Below, in pieces: positions 17,186-27,418 of a stretch of DNA of 47,215 bases. The notes beneath the pieces are model-generated. The model worked only from the letters and a program-made list of their open reading frames with translations, was not told the DNA's origin and searched no databases. Source of the stretch: Algoriphagus aquimarinus (GTDB lineage Bacteria; Bacteroidota; Bacteroidia; Cytophagales; Cyclobacteriaceae); contig NZ_FOKK01000002.1 in assembly GCF_900112005.1 (NCBI RefSeq), forward strand, positions 381,725 to 428,939, written 5' to 3'. The translations under genes and the position numbers were made by a program. The stretch's first letter is position 1. Each line of letters begins with the position of its first letter.

Positions 17186-19498
17186 ATGAAAACACGGGGC
17201 AAAACGTTGGCCTGGAGGGCACTTTTTCAATGCCGAATATACTTCATATTCTCGGCAGTTACATTTCATTGCCTTTACTTAAACGCTTCCTTCTGTCAGG
17301 AAATTGGCGCTTACCGCACAGTCGCTTCTGGAAATTTTGGAAATCTCGGCATCTGGGAAGTATACAACGGATTGGTATGGGTTCCAGCTACAGCTAAACC
17401 AAATCTGGGTAATGATATTTATATAAATCAGAATCACAAAGTCACTTTAACCGCTAATGAAGAAGCTAAGAGTCTATTTATCAATTCCGAGACTGGAGCA
17501 GGTGAGAAATTGAATCTCAACGGTAGAAATATCAATCTCTATGGTTCTTTGCAAGCATTCTCAGGCGCAGCGCCAGGCATCCCTTCAGGCACGTGGAATA
17601 GCCAAAATTGGATTGGTAATTCTATCGCAAGTACAATTACATTTAAGGGTAGCACAAGAATAATTACCCCAAAAAATGCATGGAGTGGCTTTACTACCCA
17701 GAGTAGATATACAGTGATATTTGACCCAGGTGCTGGCAATACTTTGACAATTGAAGAACCATTTAAAGCTGTGAAATTCATTCTTCGTTCTGGGATTTTA
17801 CGTCAAAAGTTAGACATTTCAGTAGTTCCTAATTTTTGTTCGTCTATCTCATTTAATACGGAAACAAGCTTTTATCCTTCTGGACCATTCGGAGATTTCA
17901 TAATTGAGTCAGGCGGGATTTTTATTTCTGAATGCAGTGACAATGTCATAGCCAGATCTATCTCAGGATCGGTTAGTGCTAACCTCTTCGATCTTCAATC
18001 AGGTGCTGAACTGATTCTCGAAGGATCTTCACCAAAAATTGAAGCGGCTACTTTTCAACTAAACGGGAAAGTAACATTCAGAAAAAACTCAGGCACTCAG
18101 GATTTTCTTTCAAAATCTTATGCTAGTTCAGCAGTTCCTTTAACCTTCCACGACCTAGAGATCCAAGGCTCTCAGAATGTCACATTGCCGAACACTTTAT
18201 CATTGAATGGAGATATGACTCAAGTTGGCTCAGGCGCCTTTGTTCTTATCAATACAGAACTTAATCTAATTGGCTCAACAGATCAACACATCATAGGTTT
18301 CGCTATGAATGTTAATAAGCTTACTGTAAACAAGCCTGCTGGAACAGCTTTTTTCGCACAAAATTTAGCTATTCGCCATACTCTTAAAATGGATGCTGGA
18401 GGACTAAACCTCCAAGGAAATAATCTCACTCTAAACACTTTGGGATCTGGAGGATTGGTATACAGCGCTGGACACTGGATAAATATTGGCCAATTCACTT
18501 ATCAAAACACACCTTCTTCCATGACCTCTATAAATGCCACATTCCCCTTTTACGATCAGTATCAAGGAGGTATTCGTAAGGTTCAAATGCTCGGAACTTC
18601 AGCTGGCGGACATTTAAACATTCAATTCACAGAATATAAAGGAGCAGATTTCAACCCAAGTTTCAATGACTTGGACGGTACTCCAATACTTTATCGACTT
18701 TTCAGCTACTTCAATTTCTCGGGACTCAATGCTAGTTCGAATCCATTGGAATTGAGAATTTCTGCAGAAAAGCTAATCGTGGATGAGCCTGAAGATCTTA
18801 GGTTAGTATGCACTGGTTATGCTGCTCCTGGTACTCATATTGAGAGTTCAGATAGAGTGAATCTGTGGGCAATCAGAAGTCTTACTTTTGATGATCTTAC
18901 AGGTAAAAATTTCACTGTTGGTAGCTTCAGAACACTCAGCATCTTACCAGTCACATGGCTATCCATTTCTGCCAATATAAAGAACAATATCAAGCAGGTT
19001 TCTTGGTCAGTTGCAGAAGAAAAAGACAATGAAAAGTTCGAGATCTATAGCTCCAACAACCCGCTAAATGATTGGATAAAAATCGGAGAAATCCACAGCC
19101 AAGGCGATTCCGACACTCCAGCTTTGTACTCATTCACTGACGAAAACTTATCAAAATCCTCTTCAACCTATTATCTAATTAGACTTATAAATTTCTCAGG
19201 GCAAGAATTTTGGAGCAAGGTGGTGAGACTTGAAAATGACACTTCAACTTCTAAAGATCAGGTCACCATTTCACCAAACCCACATTTCTCTGGTAAAATC
19301 AGTGTATCGCTCCCCGAAAGTTTCAATCTCGAGAATTCTCAAATAAGTGTCTATTCAATTCAAGGTTTGTTGATTTCAGACTTTAAGTATCATGAAATTC
19401 TCCTTTCAGAAAAATTAGAAGTGTTAAATCCAGGCATCTATCTAATCAAGTTTTCAAACCAAGAGAACACCATTCAAAGCAGATGGATTAAGCACTAA
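17186..19498 (+). CDS. Secreted beta-rich protein with T9SS type A sorting domain
   Basis: 770 aa. An N-terminal hydrophobic signal segment (about residues 15-38) precedes EIGAYRTVASGNFGNLGIWEVYN, the usual opening of Bacteroidota beta-helix/G8-like surface proteins. The middle consists of repeated short strands (LTVNKPAGTAFF, LKMDAGGLNLQGNNLTL). At about 615-690 there is the same fibronectin-like linker as in the adhesin at 1-5667 (VSWSVAEEKDNEKFEIYSS). The last ~75 residues begin ISPNPHFSGK and end IQSRWIKH, a type A T9SS sorting domain. Inference: surface-exposed or secreted protein of unknown ligand. Confidence 0.8.
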   Translation: MKTRGKTLAWRALFQCRIYFIFSAVTFHCLYLNASFCQEIGAYRTVASGNFGNLGIWEVYNGLVWVPATAKPNLGNDIYINQNHKVTLTANEEAKSLFINSETGAGEKLNLNGRNINLYGSLQAFSGAAPGIPSGTWNSQNWIGNSIASTITFKGSTRIITPKNAWSGFTTQSRYTVIFDPGAGNTLTIEEPFKAVKFILRSGILRQKLDISVVPNFCSSISFNTETSFYPSGPFGDFIIESGGIFISECSDNVIARSISGSVSANLFDLQSGAELILEGSSPKIEAATFQLNGKVTFRKNSGTQDFLSKSYASSAVPLTFHDLEIQGSQNVTLPNTLSLNGDMTQVGSGAFVLINTELNLIGSTDQHIIGFAMNVNKLTVNKPAGTAFFAQNLAIRHTLKMDAGGLNLQGNNLTLNTLGSGGLVYSAGHWINIGQFTYQNTPSSMTSINATFPFYDQYQGGIRKVQMLGTSAGGHLNIQFTEYKGADFNPSFNDLDGTPILYRLFSYFNFSGLNASSNPLELRISAEKLIVDEPEDLRLVCTGYAAPGTHIESSDRVNLWAIRSLTFDDLTGKNFTVGSFRTLSILPVTWLSISANIKNNIKQVSWSVAEEKDNEKFEIYSSNNPLNDWIKIGEIHSQGDSDTPALYSFTDENLSKSSSTYYLIRLINFSGQEFWSKVVRLENDTSTSKDQVTISPNPHFSGKISVSLPESFNLENSQISVYSIQGLLISDFKYHEILLSEKLEVLNPGIYLIKFSNQENTIQSRWIKH

Positions 19499-19582
19499 GA
19501 ATGATTTCCGAGGAATTATCTTAGCTGAAACACACTTTAGCCCAATTTTTTTATCTTAGCCAGCTAAACCCAACCTATTCCT

Positions 19583-20896
19583 ATGACCATTCTTCTTGTA
19601 CTGCTCAGTATTGCCATTCTTGTGCTGCTGATTGTCTGGGCCAAGCTCAATCCATTTTTAGCATTTCTTATCTCATCCATTAGCGCAGGCTTTCTACTCG
19701 GACTCCCGGCAAACCAGATAGCCGGCTCAGTACAGCGCGGCATGGGAGTATTATTAGGAGACCTAGTCATAGTAATCGTCATGGGCGCGATGCTAGGCAA
19801 GCTGGTAGCTGAATCTGGCGCTGCTCAGCGAATTGCTGGTTTCCTCATGAAAATCTTTGGACAAAAACACATCACCTGGGCTATGGCCATCACGGGATTA
19901 GTAGTGGGAATTCCCTTGTTTTATAATGTGGGCTTCGTATTACTTGTTCCCCTTGCGTTCACGGTAGCTTATCAGTACAAGATCTCGGCTGTCTATGTGG
20001 GAATACCCCTTCTGGCGGCACTTTCTGTGACACATGGTTTTTTGCCTCCACATCCTTCACCAGCCGCTTTAGTAGCTCAGTTTGATGCCAACATGGGATT
20101 GACACTCTTCTACGGTTTTATGATCGCTATCCCTACCATTGCTCTTGCAGGACCTCTATTCGCGAGAACTCTGAAGAATATGAAAGCTGAACCTCTAAAG
20201 ACCTTCCAGGCAGAAACAAAACCTGAATCTGAGCTTCCTTCTGCTTCAAATAGCTTTTTCACCGCACTACTTCCTGTGTTTCTCCTAGTGGGCACTACAG
20301 CTTTGAATCTAAATATTTCTCCGGAAAGCAGCTTAGCTCCGATCATTGCCTTTGTAGCAGATCCAGGAATTGTGATGTTGGTATCCGTACTTATCGCGAC
20401 CTACACGCTGGGTTTAAATCGTGGTTTCAACATGAAGCAAATCATGGATCTATACACGGTCGCGACCAAAGACATCGCAATGATTCTATTGATCGTTGCT
20501 GGGGCGGGCGCTTTGAAGCAAATCTTCACTGACACCGGAGTTAGCTTGGTGATCGCCGAAGGACTTCAAACTTGGGACATTCACCCACTGATCTTGGCCT
20601 GGATTATTACTGCCATTATTCGAGTTTGCGTGGGCTCTGCGACTGTAGCTGGCTTGACAACCGCCGGGATAATTGCCCCTTTAGTGACTACGATGAATGT
20701 AGATCCCAACCTTTTGGTATTATCCATCGGTGCAGGAAGCTTGATGTTCTCACATTTCAACGATGCCGGATTCTGGATGTACAAGGAATTCTTCAACGTA
20801 AGCATCAAAGACACCATCAAATCCTGGTCTCTGATGGAAACTATCGTTGCCGTAGCCGGATTAGCAGGCGTGCTAATCCTTGATATTTTCGTCTAA
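19583..20896 (+). CDS. GntP-family gluconate/sugar-acid:H+ symporter
   Basis: 437 aa, typical for GntP permeases (about 440). Many membrane helices. Family landmarks: the N-terminal NPFLAFLISS, GIPLFYNVGFVLLVPL, and GFLPPHPSPAALV. GntP members move gluconate or related hydroxy-acids with protons across the inner membrane. The true substrate is not readable; gluconate kinase is not nearby. The RidA-like gene follows 24 nt downstream on the same strand, a likely operon, which may point to a hydroxy- or amino-acid substrate. Confidence 0.9.
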   Translation: MTILLVLLSIAILVLLIVWAKLNPFLAFLISSISAGFLLGLPANQIAGSVQRGMGVLLGDLVIVIVMGAMLGKLVAESGAAQRIAGFLMKIFGQKHITWAMAITGLVVGIPLFYNVGFVLLVPLAFTVAYQYKISAVYVGIPLLAALSVTHGFLPPHPSPAALVAQFDANMGLTLFYGFMIAIPTIALAGPLFARTLKNMKAEPLKTFQAETKPESELPSASNSFFTALLPVFLLVGTTALNLNISPESSLAPIIAFVADPGIVMLVSVLIATYTLGLNRGFNMKQIMDLYTVATKDIAMILLIVAGAGALKQIFTDTGVSLVIAEGLQTWDIHPLILAWIITAIIRVCVGSATVAGLTTAGIIAPLVTTMNVDPNLLVLSIGAGSLMFSHFNDAGFWMYKEFFNVSIKDTIKSWSLMETIVAVAGLAGVLILDIFV

Positions 20897-20920
20897 TTTT
20901 AATTACAAAAAATCACCCAA

Positions 20921-21394
20921 ATGGAAACTCCAGAAAGCAATTTCACCAAACTTGGTCTCAATCTTCCTCCAGCTCCAAAGCCACTTGGCGTTTACAAACC
21001 TTGCTTGATTGACGGAAAATACTTGTACCTCTCAGGCCATGGTACTGTCCAAGATGATGGCAGCTTAATCATCGGAAGAATTGGAGAAGAACTTGATATA
21101 GAAGCCGGAAAACTGGCGGCAAGACAAGTTGGGCTGGCAATGCTCTCAACCATCAAAGCTAACCTTGGCTCTCTCAATCGAGTGAAGCGAGTGATCAAAG
21201 TCTTAGGAATGGTGAACTGCGTCTCTACATTCGAGCGCCATCCTTATATCATCAATGGATGTAGTGAGCTTTTCGCTCAGGTCTGGGGAGAAGAATATGG
21301 AATTGGCGTACGATCAGCTGTCGGAATGGGAACATTGCCAGACAATATACCTGTGGAAGTAGAAGCAATGTTTGAGCTTCACGAAGGAGCTTGA
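20921..21394 (+). CDS. RidA/YjgF-family protein
   Basis: 157 aa, longer than the ~128-aa RidA core. It has the RidA fold signature with LYLSGHG, a central helix AARQVGLAMLSTIKANLG, and RSAVGMGTLPDNIPVEVEA, which holds the conserved Arg used by RidA for imine/enamine hydrolysis. The longer N-terminus and the VNCVSTFERHPYIINGCSE segment match the YjgF subgroup seen in amino-acid catabolic operons, so it need not be a true RidA. Probably cotranscribed with the GntP permease. Confidence 0.85.
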   Translation: METPESNFTKLGLNLPPAPKPLGVYKPCLIDGKYLYLSGHGTVQDDGSLIIGRIGEELDIEAGKLAARQVGLAMLSTIKANLGSLNRVKRVIKVLGMVNCVSTFERHPYIINGCSELFAQVWGEEYGIGVRSAVGMGTLPDNIPVEVEAMFELHEGA

Positions 21395-21417
21395 TACCGC
21401 ACGATTGCTTTGTAGGA

Positions 21418-21451
21418 TAAAAAAAAAAATGGTCTGTGAGAGACAGACCAT
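21418..21451 (-). terminator. Intrinsic terminator of the MltF-like gene
   Basis: A 9-bp perfect stem ATGGTCTGT/ACAGACCAT with 5-nt loop, followed on the minus strand by a run of about eleven T. It lies 29 nt after the stop of the gene at 21480-22874. Confidence 0.9.
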
Positions 21452-21479
21452 GAAGATTACAATTAGTTGAATAAGGAGC

Positions 21480-22874
21480 TTAAGGCTCTACGAGGGCCTT
21501 GTAGGACTCGAAGACGGACATTACATCCTTGACGTAGTTCACAGCTAAATGTCCTTTGGCAAAGCCACTCTTGACAATAGGATCCCGGTAATAGTCGGGA
21601 TCACTTTTTAACTCTAAGAATTTGGAGACATCTGCCCAAGTCTGCGTGTTTTCACCAAATTTCATGGTCAATCTCCAAGCATCTTCTACATGCCCATGAC
21701 CAATATTATAAGAGGCTAAAATAAATTTGAGACGCTCACTGGTGTCTGGCACTCTTTCCATCCAGAACTTATCCAAATACCTTAAGTATCTAACGCCTCC
21801 CATTAAGGACTGCTGCGGATCATTAGGATTATCCACACCAAAGCGTTCTAAGGTCACTGGCATGAGTTGAAGCAAACCTTTTGCGCCAGCATATGAAGTA
21901 GCAACCGTATCGAAACGAGATTCCTTATATACAAGTGAAGCCAACAAGCGCCAATCCCAGCCTAGCTGTTCTGCGCCATTTTTAATCATATCATCATAGA
22001 CAGAAATCTGATTTCCTGCTAGAGATGAAAAAGGGCTATTACTTCTGAAATAACTGTTTTTAGAATTCAGGAAATACTTAGCGTATAGATCAGGTATAAA
22101 TCTCTTCTGCTTATCCTCGAGCCAATCATCCAGAGCAGTCAATAGTTTTGGAGAATTCTCCCGAACTACCCAAGATACATCTCCTTCTTTCTGAACTTTC
22201 CATGATATATCCAACCCATCGTAGTAGGTAGCATTTGCCTGCGCGATATTCTGATCAGCAATAGTCCACTTGATTGTTCCATCAGCCACTTGATCAATCA
22301 GTGTTTCCTCATGATCAGGAGTAGTCACAATCGTGTACTTCAATAGAAGAGAATCTTTCAGAGCACAGAGCTGGCTCTTATATACAGCGCCTTCTCTGAC
22401 ATATATCGTATCAGAAGCCAATTGATCCCATGCAGTGATTTTGCCAGAGGATTCATTTCCGACGAGAACCGTGTTCATTTTCCCCAAAGGAATAGAAAAA
22501 GAAGCCTTTTCAGACCGTTCCATATTCTTTTCAAGATTCATGGCAATCAAATCGACCTTGCCTTCTTGTAGGTAGTCAAAAGCTTTGTCTATATCTGCAA
22601 CCATAACCAAATGCAACTGAACATTCAGTCTCTTGGCAAGGTCACGAAGTAGCTCATATTCATAGCCCATTCTTCGTCCGCGATAGATATAATAACCTGT
22701 GGAATTATTATCCACAGCAGCTCGGATAAATCCTCGATTTTGGATTCCTGCGAGGTCAAGTATATAGACTTCCTCCTTGAATTTGGAGCCAAAGTTCTTC
22801 TCTATAAAGGTGCATTGCACACCAAAGAGAAGAAGAGTCAATATGGAGAAAAAGAGAATTAATGATTTTTTCAT
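21480..22874 (-). CDS. mltF: MltF-like membrane-bound lytic transglycosylase
   Basis: 464 aa. Signal peptide ending near Cys21 (LFGVQC); the lipobox is weak because Gln is at -1, so lipidation is uncertain. Residues ~35-270 form a type 3 solute-binding-like domain (YEYELLRDLAKRL, LQEGKVDLIAMNL). Residues ~295-450 are the SLT lytic transglycosylase domain with catalytic Glu318 in YKESRFD, then AKGLLQLMP, and YNIGHGHV. This two-domain layout is that of MltF, which cleaves glycan strands of peptidoglycan with 1,6-anhydro product formation. It is a single-gene transcript with its own terminator. Confidence 0.9.
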   Translation of the reverse strand: MKKSLILFFSILTLLLFGVQCTFIEKNFGSKFKEEVYILDLAGIQNRGFIRAAVDNNSTGYYIYRGRRMGYEYELLRDLAKRLNVQLHLVMVADIDKAFDYLQEGKVDLIAMNLEKNMERSEKASFSIPLGKMNTVLVGNESSGKITAWDQLASDTIYVREGAVYKSQLCALKDSLLLKYTIVTTPDHEETLIDQVADGTIKWTIADQNIAQANATYYDGLDISWKVQKEGDVSWVVRENSPKLLTALDDWLEDKQKRFIPDLYAKYFLNSKNSYFRSNSPFSSLAGNQISVYDDMIKNGAEQLGWDWRLLASLVYKESRFDTVATSYAGAKGLLQLMPVTLERFGVDNPNDPQQSLMGGVRYLRYLDKFWMERVPDTSERLKFILASYNIGHGHVEDAWRLTMKFGENTQTWADVSKFLELKSDPDYYRDPIVKSGFAKGHLAVNYVKDVMSVFESYKALVEP

Positions 22875-22970
22875 TCACTAGAGCCATAAGACTCTGGATG
22901 TTACACGAAAGCCCATTTGGCAAATGCTGTGCCAAAATAAAAATAAAGCATTCGTTAAAAAAAGCAAATA

Positions 22971-23002
22971 AAAAAACGAAGGCTATTGGTGAGGCCTTCG
23001 TT
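22971..23002 (-). terminator. Terminator of the RND efflux operon
   Basis: AACGAAGGC and GCCTTCGTT form a stem, followed by seven T on the minus strand. It lies immediately after the TolC stop (23009). Confidence 0.88.
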
Positions 23003-23008
23003 TCGTAA

Positions 23009-24358
23009 CTAATCTTCTGAAGTCAACTCAAAATCTTCGAAGCTATTTTGAAAGAAAATCTTTCCAGAAAGCCTTCTCAACTCGATTTCTTGTTCCTTTA
23101 TATTATAAATAGATGTGATTAATCTGTTTTCCGCTGTCAGTAAATTCACCTGAGCATCCCTGAATTCTAGGTAAGAAGAGATACCCAATCTGAATCGCTC
23201 CAAGGCAATTTCAGAGCTTTCTTTCGCTACCGCATAATTCTTTTGCTCCACTTCTAACAGGTTACGATTAGTGGTATAGGTATTAAAAGACCTGTGAATA
23301 TCAGAACGCAACTGGATCTCATACTGATCTACCGCGTAAGACTGGATTTTCTGTTGCACTTTGGCATTTTGAATCCTTCTGTTCAACGTAAATCCATTAA
23401 ATACATTCAACTGGATATTACCTCCATAATTAAATCCAGAACGCTGGTTCTGAATCAAAATCCCTGCATCTGAATTGGATGTATTGTTTGCATAATTGGC
23501 ATTCAAGTTAATGACTGGCAACCTAGAAGCACGCAGCTCCTTCATCTGAAGAAAAGCTACATTCTCTTGACGCTGAGTAATTAAGTAGGTTTTATTCTCC
23601 AAAAAAGCATTCTCTACTAAGTCTTGAAGCAATAAAGGCTCTCCAATAAGAATTGTATCCTTAACAACAAATTGCTGATCTGGATTCAAAGCCATCAGTT
23701 CATTCAGGTTAATCCGCGCATTTTGAATTACTTGTTCCTGGCCTAGCAGCAAACTCAAATCAGAATTATAATCTACTTCTGCTGTAAGAAAATCACGCTT
23801 CCCAGCACCGCCAAGAGAATATTGCGCTTCAGCGATATCTAATCTAGACTGGCTAAGTTCTAGTGTACGCTGCAAAACTTCCTGACGCTGAAGCTCCAAA
23901 ACCAGTCTATAATAAGCTGAGGAAATATTGGCGACGGTATTCTCCACTGCAATTTTTGCATCCAACTCAGAGATTTCAGTCAACACTCCGAATCGCTCCA
24001 TAACTACAAAGCTTTCTGGTCGGAACCCATAAATAGCTGCCAAACTGAAATTTTTGGATCTGGATTTTGCGTTATCGATAGTTCTGGGATTTGGATCTGT
24101 AGCAAAAACTTGTTCCACATCCTCATTGCTATAGCTTCTGGTATAGGCAGCATTTAAGCTAGGCAACAAATAGTCACCAGCACCAATGCGCTTATTGCCT
24201 TCTTGAATAGCTACTGTTTCTACAGCAATTTTTACATCCAGATTTTTCTCCAACCCAATAGTAATCGCTCTCTCCAAATCCAGAGATTCATTACTTTGAG
24301 CATATAGGCTTGTTCCAATGACACTCAATAAGAGCAATAGGCGTAGTTTTTTCATCAA
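23009..24358 (-). CDS. TolC-family outer-membrane efflux protein
   Basis: 449 aa. Signal peptide MMKKLRLLLLLSVIGTSLYAQ. The remainder is the long heptad-rich coiled coil of the OEP/TolC family in two halves, with the repeated 'SRLDIAEAQYSLGGA' and 'SEIALERFRLGISSYLEFRDAQ' segments near the ends of each half. It forms the trimeric outer-membrane channel for the RND pump. Its ATG overlaps the permease stop by 4 bp (ATGA), so translation is coupled. Confidence 0.92.
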   Translation of the reverse strand: MMKKLRLLLLLSVIGTSLYAQSNESLDLERAITIGLEKNLDVKIAVETVAIQEGNKRIGAGDYLLPSLNAAYTRSYSNEDVEQVFATDPNPRTIDNAKSRSKNFSLAAIYGFRPESFVVMERFGVLTEISELDAKIAVENTVANISSAYYRLVLELQRQEVLQRTLELSQSRLDIAEAQYSLGGAGKRDFLTAEVDYNSDLSLLLGQEQVIQNARINLNELMALNPDQQFVVKDTILIGEPLLLQDLVENAFLENKTYLITQRQENVAFLQMKELRASRLPVINLNANYANNTSNSDAGILIQNQRSGFNYGGNIQLNVFNGFTLNRRIQNAKVQQKIQSYAVDQYEIQLRSDIHRSFNTYTTNRNLLEVEQKNYAVAKESSEIALERFRLGISSYLEFRDAQVNLLTAENRLITSIYNIKEQEIELRRLSGKIFFQNSFEDFELTSED

Positions 24359-27300
24359 ATTCTGGCTAATCTTCCTTCTTTGGAAGTGAGATAAGTATAA
24401 ATAGCTGGGATCACGAAAAGTGTCAAAACAGTGGCAAATGTTAGGCCTCCAATTACCGCAGCCCCCATAGGAACACGGCTTTCCGCTCCAGCTCCTAAAC
24501 CAAGTGCGATAGGCATAATACCCAAGATAGTAGATAAACTGGTCATCAAGATCGGTCTGAATCTGGCTACTGCCGCTCCAAAAATTGCTTCATGAACTGA
24601 CATTCCTGTAGCTTTTCGCTGGTTGGCAAACTCCACTATAAGAATACCGTTTTTGGTCACTAATCCTATAAGCATGATTATTCCAATTTGGCTGAAGATG
24701 TTCAGTGTAAACCCAAAAAACCAAAGTGTAAATAATGCACCAAAGAGTGCTAATGGAACAGTAAACATGATGGTAAGTGGATCCAAGAAACTTTCAAATT
24801 GTGCAGAAAGCACTAGGTAAATCAATACCAAAGCGAAAATGAATGCGAATAGCAAACTGTTTGAGCTTTCTCTAAATTCCTTAGAAGGACCTGAAACATC
24901 AGTAGTAAATGAATCATCCAACACTTCGGCAGCGATCCTGTCCATTTCTTCCAAACCATCCCCAATCGTATATCCTTCAGCAAGGTTGGCTGATACTGTA
25001 CCTGCTACGAATCGGTTGAATCTATACAACTGTGGCGGAGTACTTTTTTCTGTAACAGTGACCAAATTGTCTAGCTGAACCAATGATCCATTTTCAGCAC
25101 GTACGTAGAGCATCCGAAGATTTACAGGCTCATTTCTATCCTCCAGTCTCATTTCACCAACGACTTGGTATTGCTTACCATTCTTGATGAAATAAGCAAA
25201 ACGCTGTCCCGAATACGACAGTTGTAGTGTTCTGGCTATTTCCTGAATAGATACACCAATGTTTCTAGCTTTTGCTCTATCTATCTCAATTTCTAGTTCT
25301 GGCTTAGTAAACTTCAAATTAATATCCGAGAAAATAAATATTGGGCTCTTACCGACCTCTGACATGAAAGTAGGAATCACTTCCTTCAACTTATCCAAAG
25401 TAGGTGCCTGCAATACATATTGAACTGGGAGACCTCCACGGCTATTTCCTATGGATTGAGCTTGGGAAGCAAAAGCCTTTACTCCAGTATAACTTTTAAG
25501 TTTCTCATTGATCTCGTTGAAATATTCTCCTTGGGTCTTTTCTCTATTTGCAGCATCTGTAAGGATAAATCTGACAAAACCGGAATTTGTGCTAGAGGAA
25601 CCAAAACCTGGCGAGGTCACGGATACCATTCCGCTTACTTCTTCTTTCGGATAATCACTTCTAAAATCTGCCACCATTTGATCTATCACCTGATCCATGT
25701 AGCTGAACGTAGCGCCCTCTGGGCCACTCATTCGTATTACTATTTCTCCTCTGTCCTCGGTAGGCGCAAGTTCTGTAGGGATTTCTTGAAACAGCCAGTA
25801 GATCCCAAAACCCATACATCCTACCAACAGGAATGATACCCATCGGAATTGCATAAACCATGATAGAGCGGAATCGTACTTATCGTTAATCCAAACAAAG
25901 CCTGGCTCGGTGAATGTGTAGAATTTATTGTGCTTTTCTCTTCGTTTCAACAACTTGGAACTCAGCATCGGAGTCATAGTCAATGCCACAAAAGAAGAAA
26001 TGATTACAGCTCCGGCTACCACAATTCCGAATTCACGGAAAAGTCGCCCAGTAGTTCCTGTCAAAAATATAACTGGTAAAAATACTGCAGCCAAAGCTAC
26101 AGTAGTGGCAATGACAGCAAAGAAAATCTCCTCAGATCCCTGCTCAGCTGCTTTTTGAGGTTCTTCTCCTTTTTCGATTCGAGAGTAAATATTCTCCAAC
26201 ACAACAATCGCATCATCGACGACGAGTCCAATAGAGAGAACAATACCTAAAAGCGTCAGAACGTTGATGGAGAAATCCATCAAATACATAATAAAAAATA
26301 CCCCGACCAGAGAAATAGGAATCGTCAATACTGGAATGAAGGTAGTCCTCCAATCCCGAAGGAAAAGGAAGATAATGGCTACAACCAAAATAAAGGCGAC
26401 GATAATAGTTTCTTGAACTTCTGAAATTGAGTTCCTAATGAATTTCGTCTTATCAAAACCAATCTCCAAGCCTACATCATCCGGTAAGTCCTTTTCGATA
26501 AATTCTAATCTTCTGTAAAATTCATCTGCAATCTCAATACTATTTGAACCGGGCAAAGGAACAAGCACAACCCCTACCATGGGCACGCCATCCCGTTTTA
26601 AGATACTACGCTCATTTAGCGCTGCTAATTCAGCACTACCCACATCCTGAAAACGAACTATATTATTCTGATCTTCTTTAATAATCAGATCATTAAATTC
26701 CTGTGGAGAACTCAATCTGCTTTTAGTTCGGACAGACAGTTCAATGGTCTCACCTTCTATTTTTCCGGAAGGCAATTCTACATTTTCACTTTGTACTTTC
26801 GAAAGTATATCTAGCGGAGTGACTCCGTAAGACGCCATTTTAAGCGGATCCATTCTTAATCGGATCGCATACTCTTTTTCACCCCAGATCTGTACCCTAC
26901 TTACTCCTGGGATAGTTTGAAGTCTTTCTTTGAAAATATTCTCTGCAATATCTGAGAGATCCAAAAGGCTTCTCTCGTCACTCTTTACATTTAAGAACAC
27001 AATAGGCTCAGAATCCGCATCAGCCTTGGAAACTACAGGAGGTTCCGCATCAGGGGGGAGATTTCGTTGTGCCCCAGAAACTTTATCCCGCACATCATTC
27101 GCAGCAGCTTCCAAATCAGCTCCCACATCAAATTCAACGGTGATACTACTTCCGCCATCGTTACTCGTCGAAGTCAGGGATTTGATCCCTTGAATCCCAT
27201 TAATGGCCTCTTCCAGAGGCTCTGTTATTTGTGCTTCAATGACATCAGCATTAGCTCCAACGTAGGTTGTCCTTACATTGATAACTGGTGGATCCACACT

Positions 27301-27417
27301 TGGAAACTCCCGGATTCCTAAAAGGGAAATCCCAATAGCTCCAAAAAGCATGATGACCAGTGACATCACAATGGCCAATACAGGCCGGTTGATACTTACA
27401 CTTGATAAGCTCGCCAT
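24355..27417 (-). CDS. RND efflux permease (AcrB/HAE1-like)
   Basis: 1020 aa, standard for HAE1 permeases. N-terminal SINRPVLAIVMSLVIMLFGAIG, porter-domain sequences, and the TM4 proton-relay GLVVDDAIVVLENIY with the two Asp. The C-terminal half shows the duplicate fold (LFGALFTLWFFGFTLN, GLVTKNGILIVEFAN) and ends without the long C-terminal tail of AcrB. Drives proton-coupled export of drugs or lipids from the periplasm. Operon order is adaptor, permease, TolC. The permease starts 1 nt after the adaptor gene's stop (27419). Confidence 0.95.
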   Translation of the reverse strand: MASLSSVSINRPVLAIVMSLVIMLFGAIGISLLGIREFPSVDPPVINVRTTYVGANADVIEAQITEPLEEAINGIQGIKSLTSTSNDGGSSITVEFDVGADLEAAANDVRDKVSGAQRNLPPDAEPPVVSKADADSEPIVFLNVKSDERSLLDLSDIAENIFKERLQTIPGVSRVQIWGEKEYAIRLRMDPLKMASYGVTPLDILSKVQSENVELPSGKIEGETIELSVRTKSRLSSPQEFNDLIIKEDQNNIVRFQDVGSAELAALNERSILKRDGVPMVGVVLVPLPGSNSIEIADEFYRRLEFIEKDLPDDVGLEIGFDKTKFIRNSISEVQETIIVAFILVVAIIFLFLRDWRTTFIPVLTIPISLVGVFFIMYLMDFSINVLTLLGIVLSIGLVVDDAIVVLENIYSRIEKGEEPQKAAEQGSEEIFFAVIATTVALAAVFLPVIFLTGTTGRLFREFGIVVAGAVIISSFVALTMTPMLSSKLLKRREKHNKFYTFTEPGFVWINDKYDSALSWFMQFRWVSFLLVGCMGFGIYWLFQEIPTELAPTEDRGEIVIRMSGPEGATFSYMDQVIDQMVADFRSDYPKEEVSGMVSVTSPGFGSSSTNSGFVRFILTDAANREKTQGEYFNEINEKLKSYTGVKAFASQAQSIGNSRGGLPVQYVLQAPTLDKLKEVIPTFMSEVGKSPIFIFSDINLKFTKPELEIEIDRAKARNIGVSIQEIARTLQLSYSGQRFAYFIKNGKQYQVVGEMRLEDRNEPVNLRMLYVRAENGSLVQLDNLVTVTEKSTPPQLYRFNRFVAGTVSANLAEGYTIGDGLEEMDRIAAEVLDDSFTTDVSGPSKEFRESSNSLLFAFIFALVLIYLVLSAQFESFLDPLTIMFTVPLALFGALFTLWFFGFTLNIFSQIGIIMLIGLVTKNGILIVEFANQRKATGMSVHEAIFGAAVARFRPILMTSLSTILGIMPIALGLGAGAESRVPMGAAVIGGLTFATVLTLFVIPAIYTYLTSKEGRLARI

Positions 27418-27418
27418 T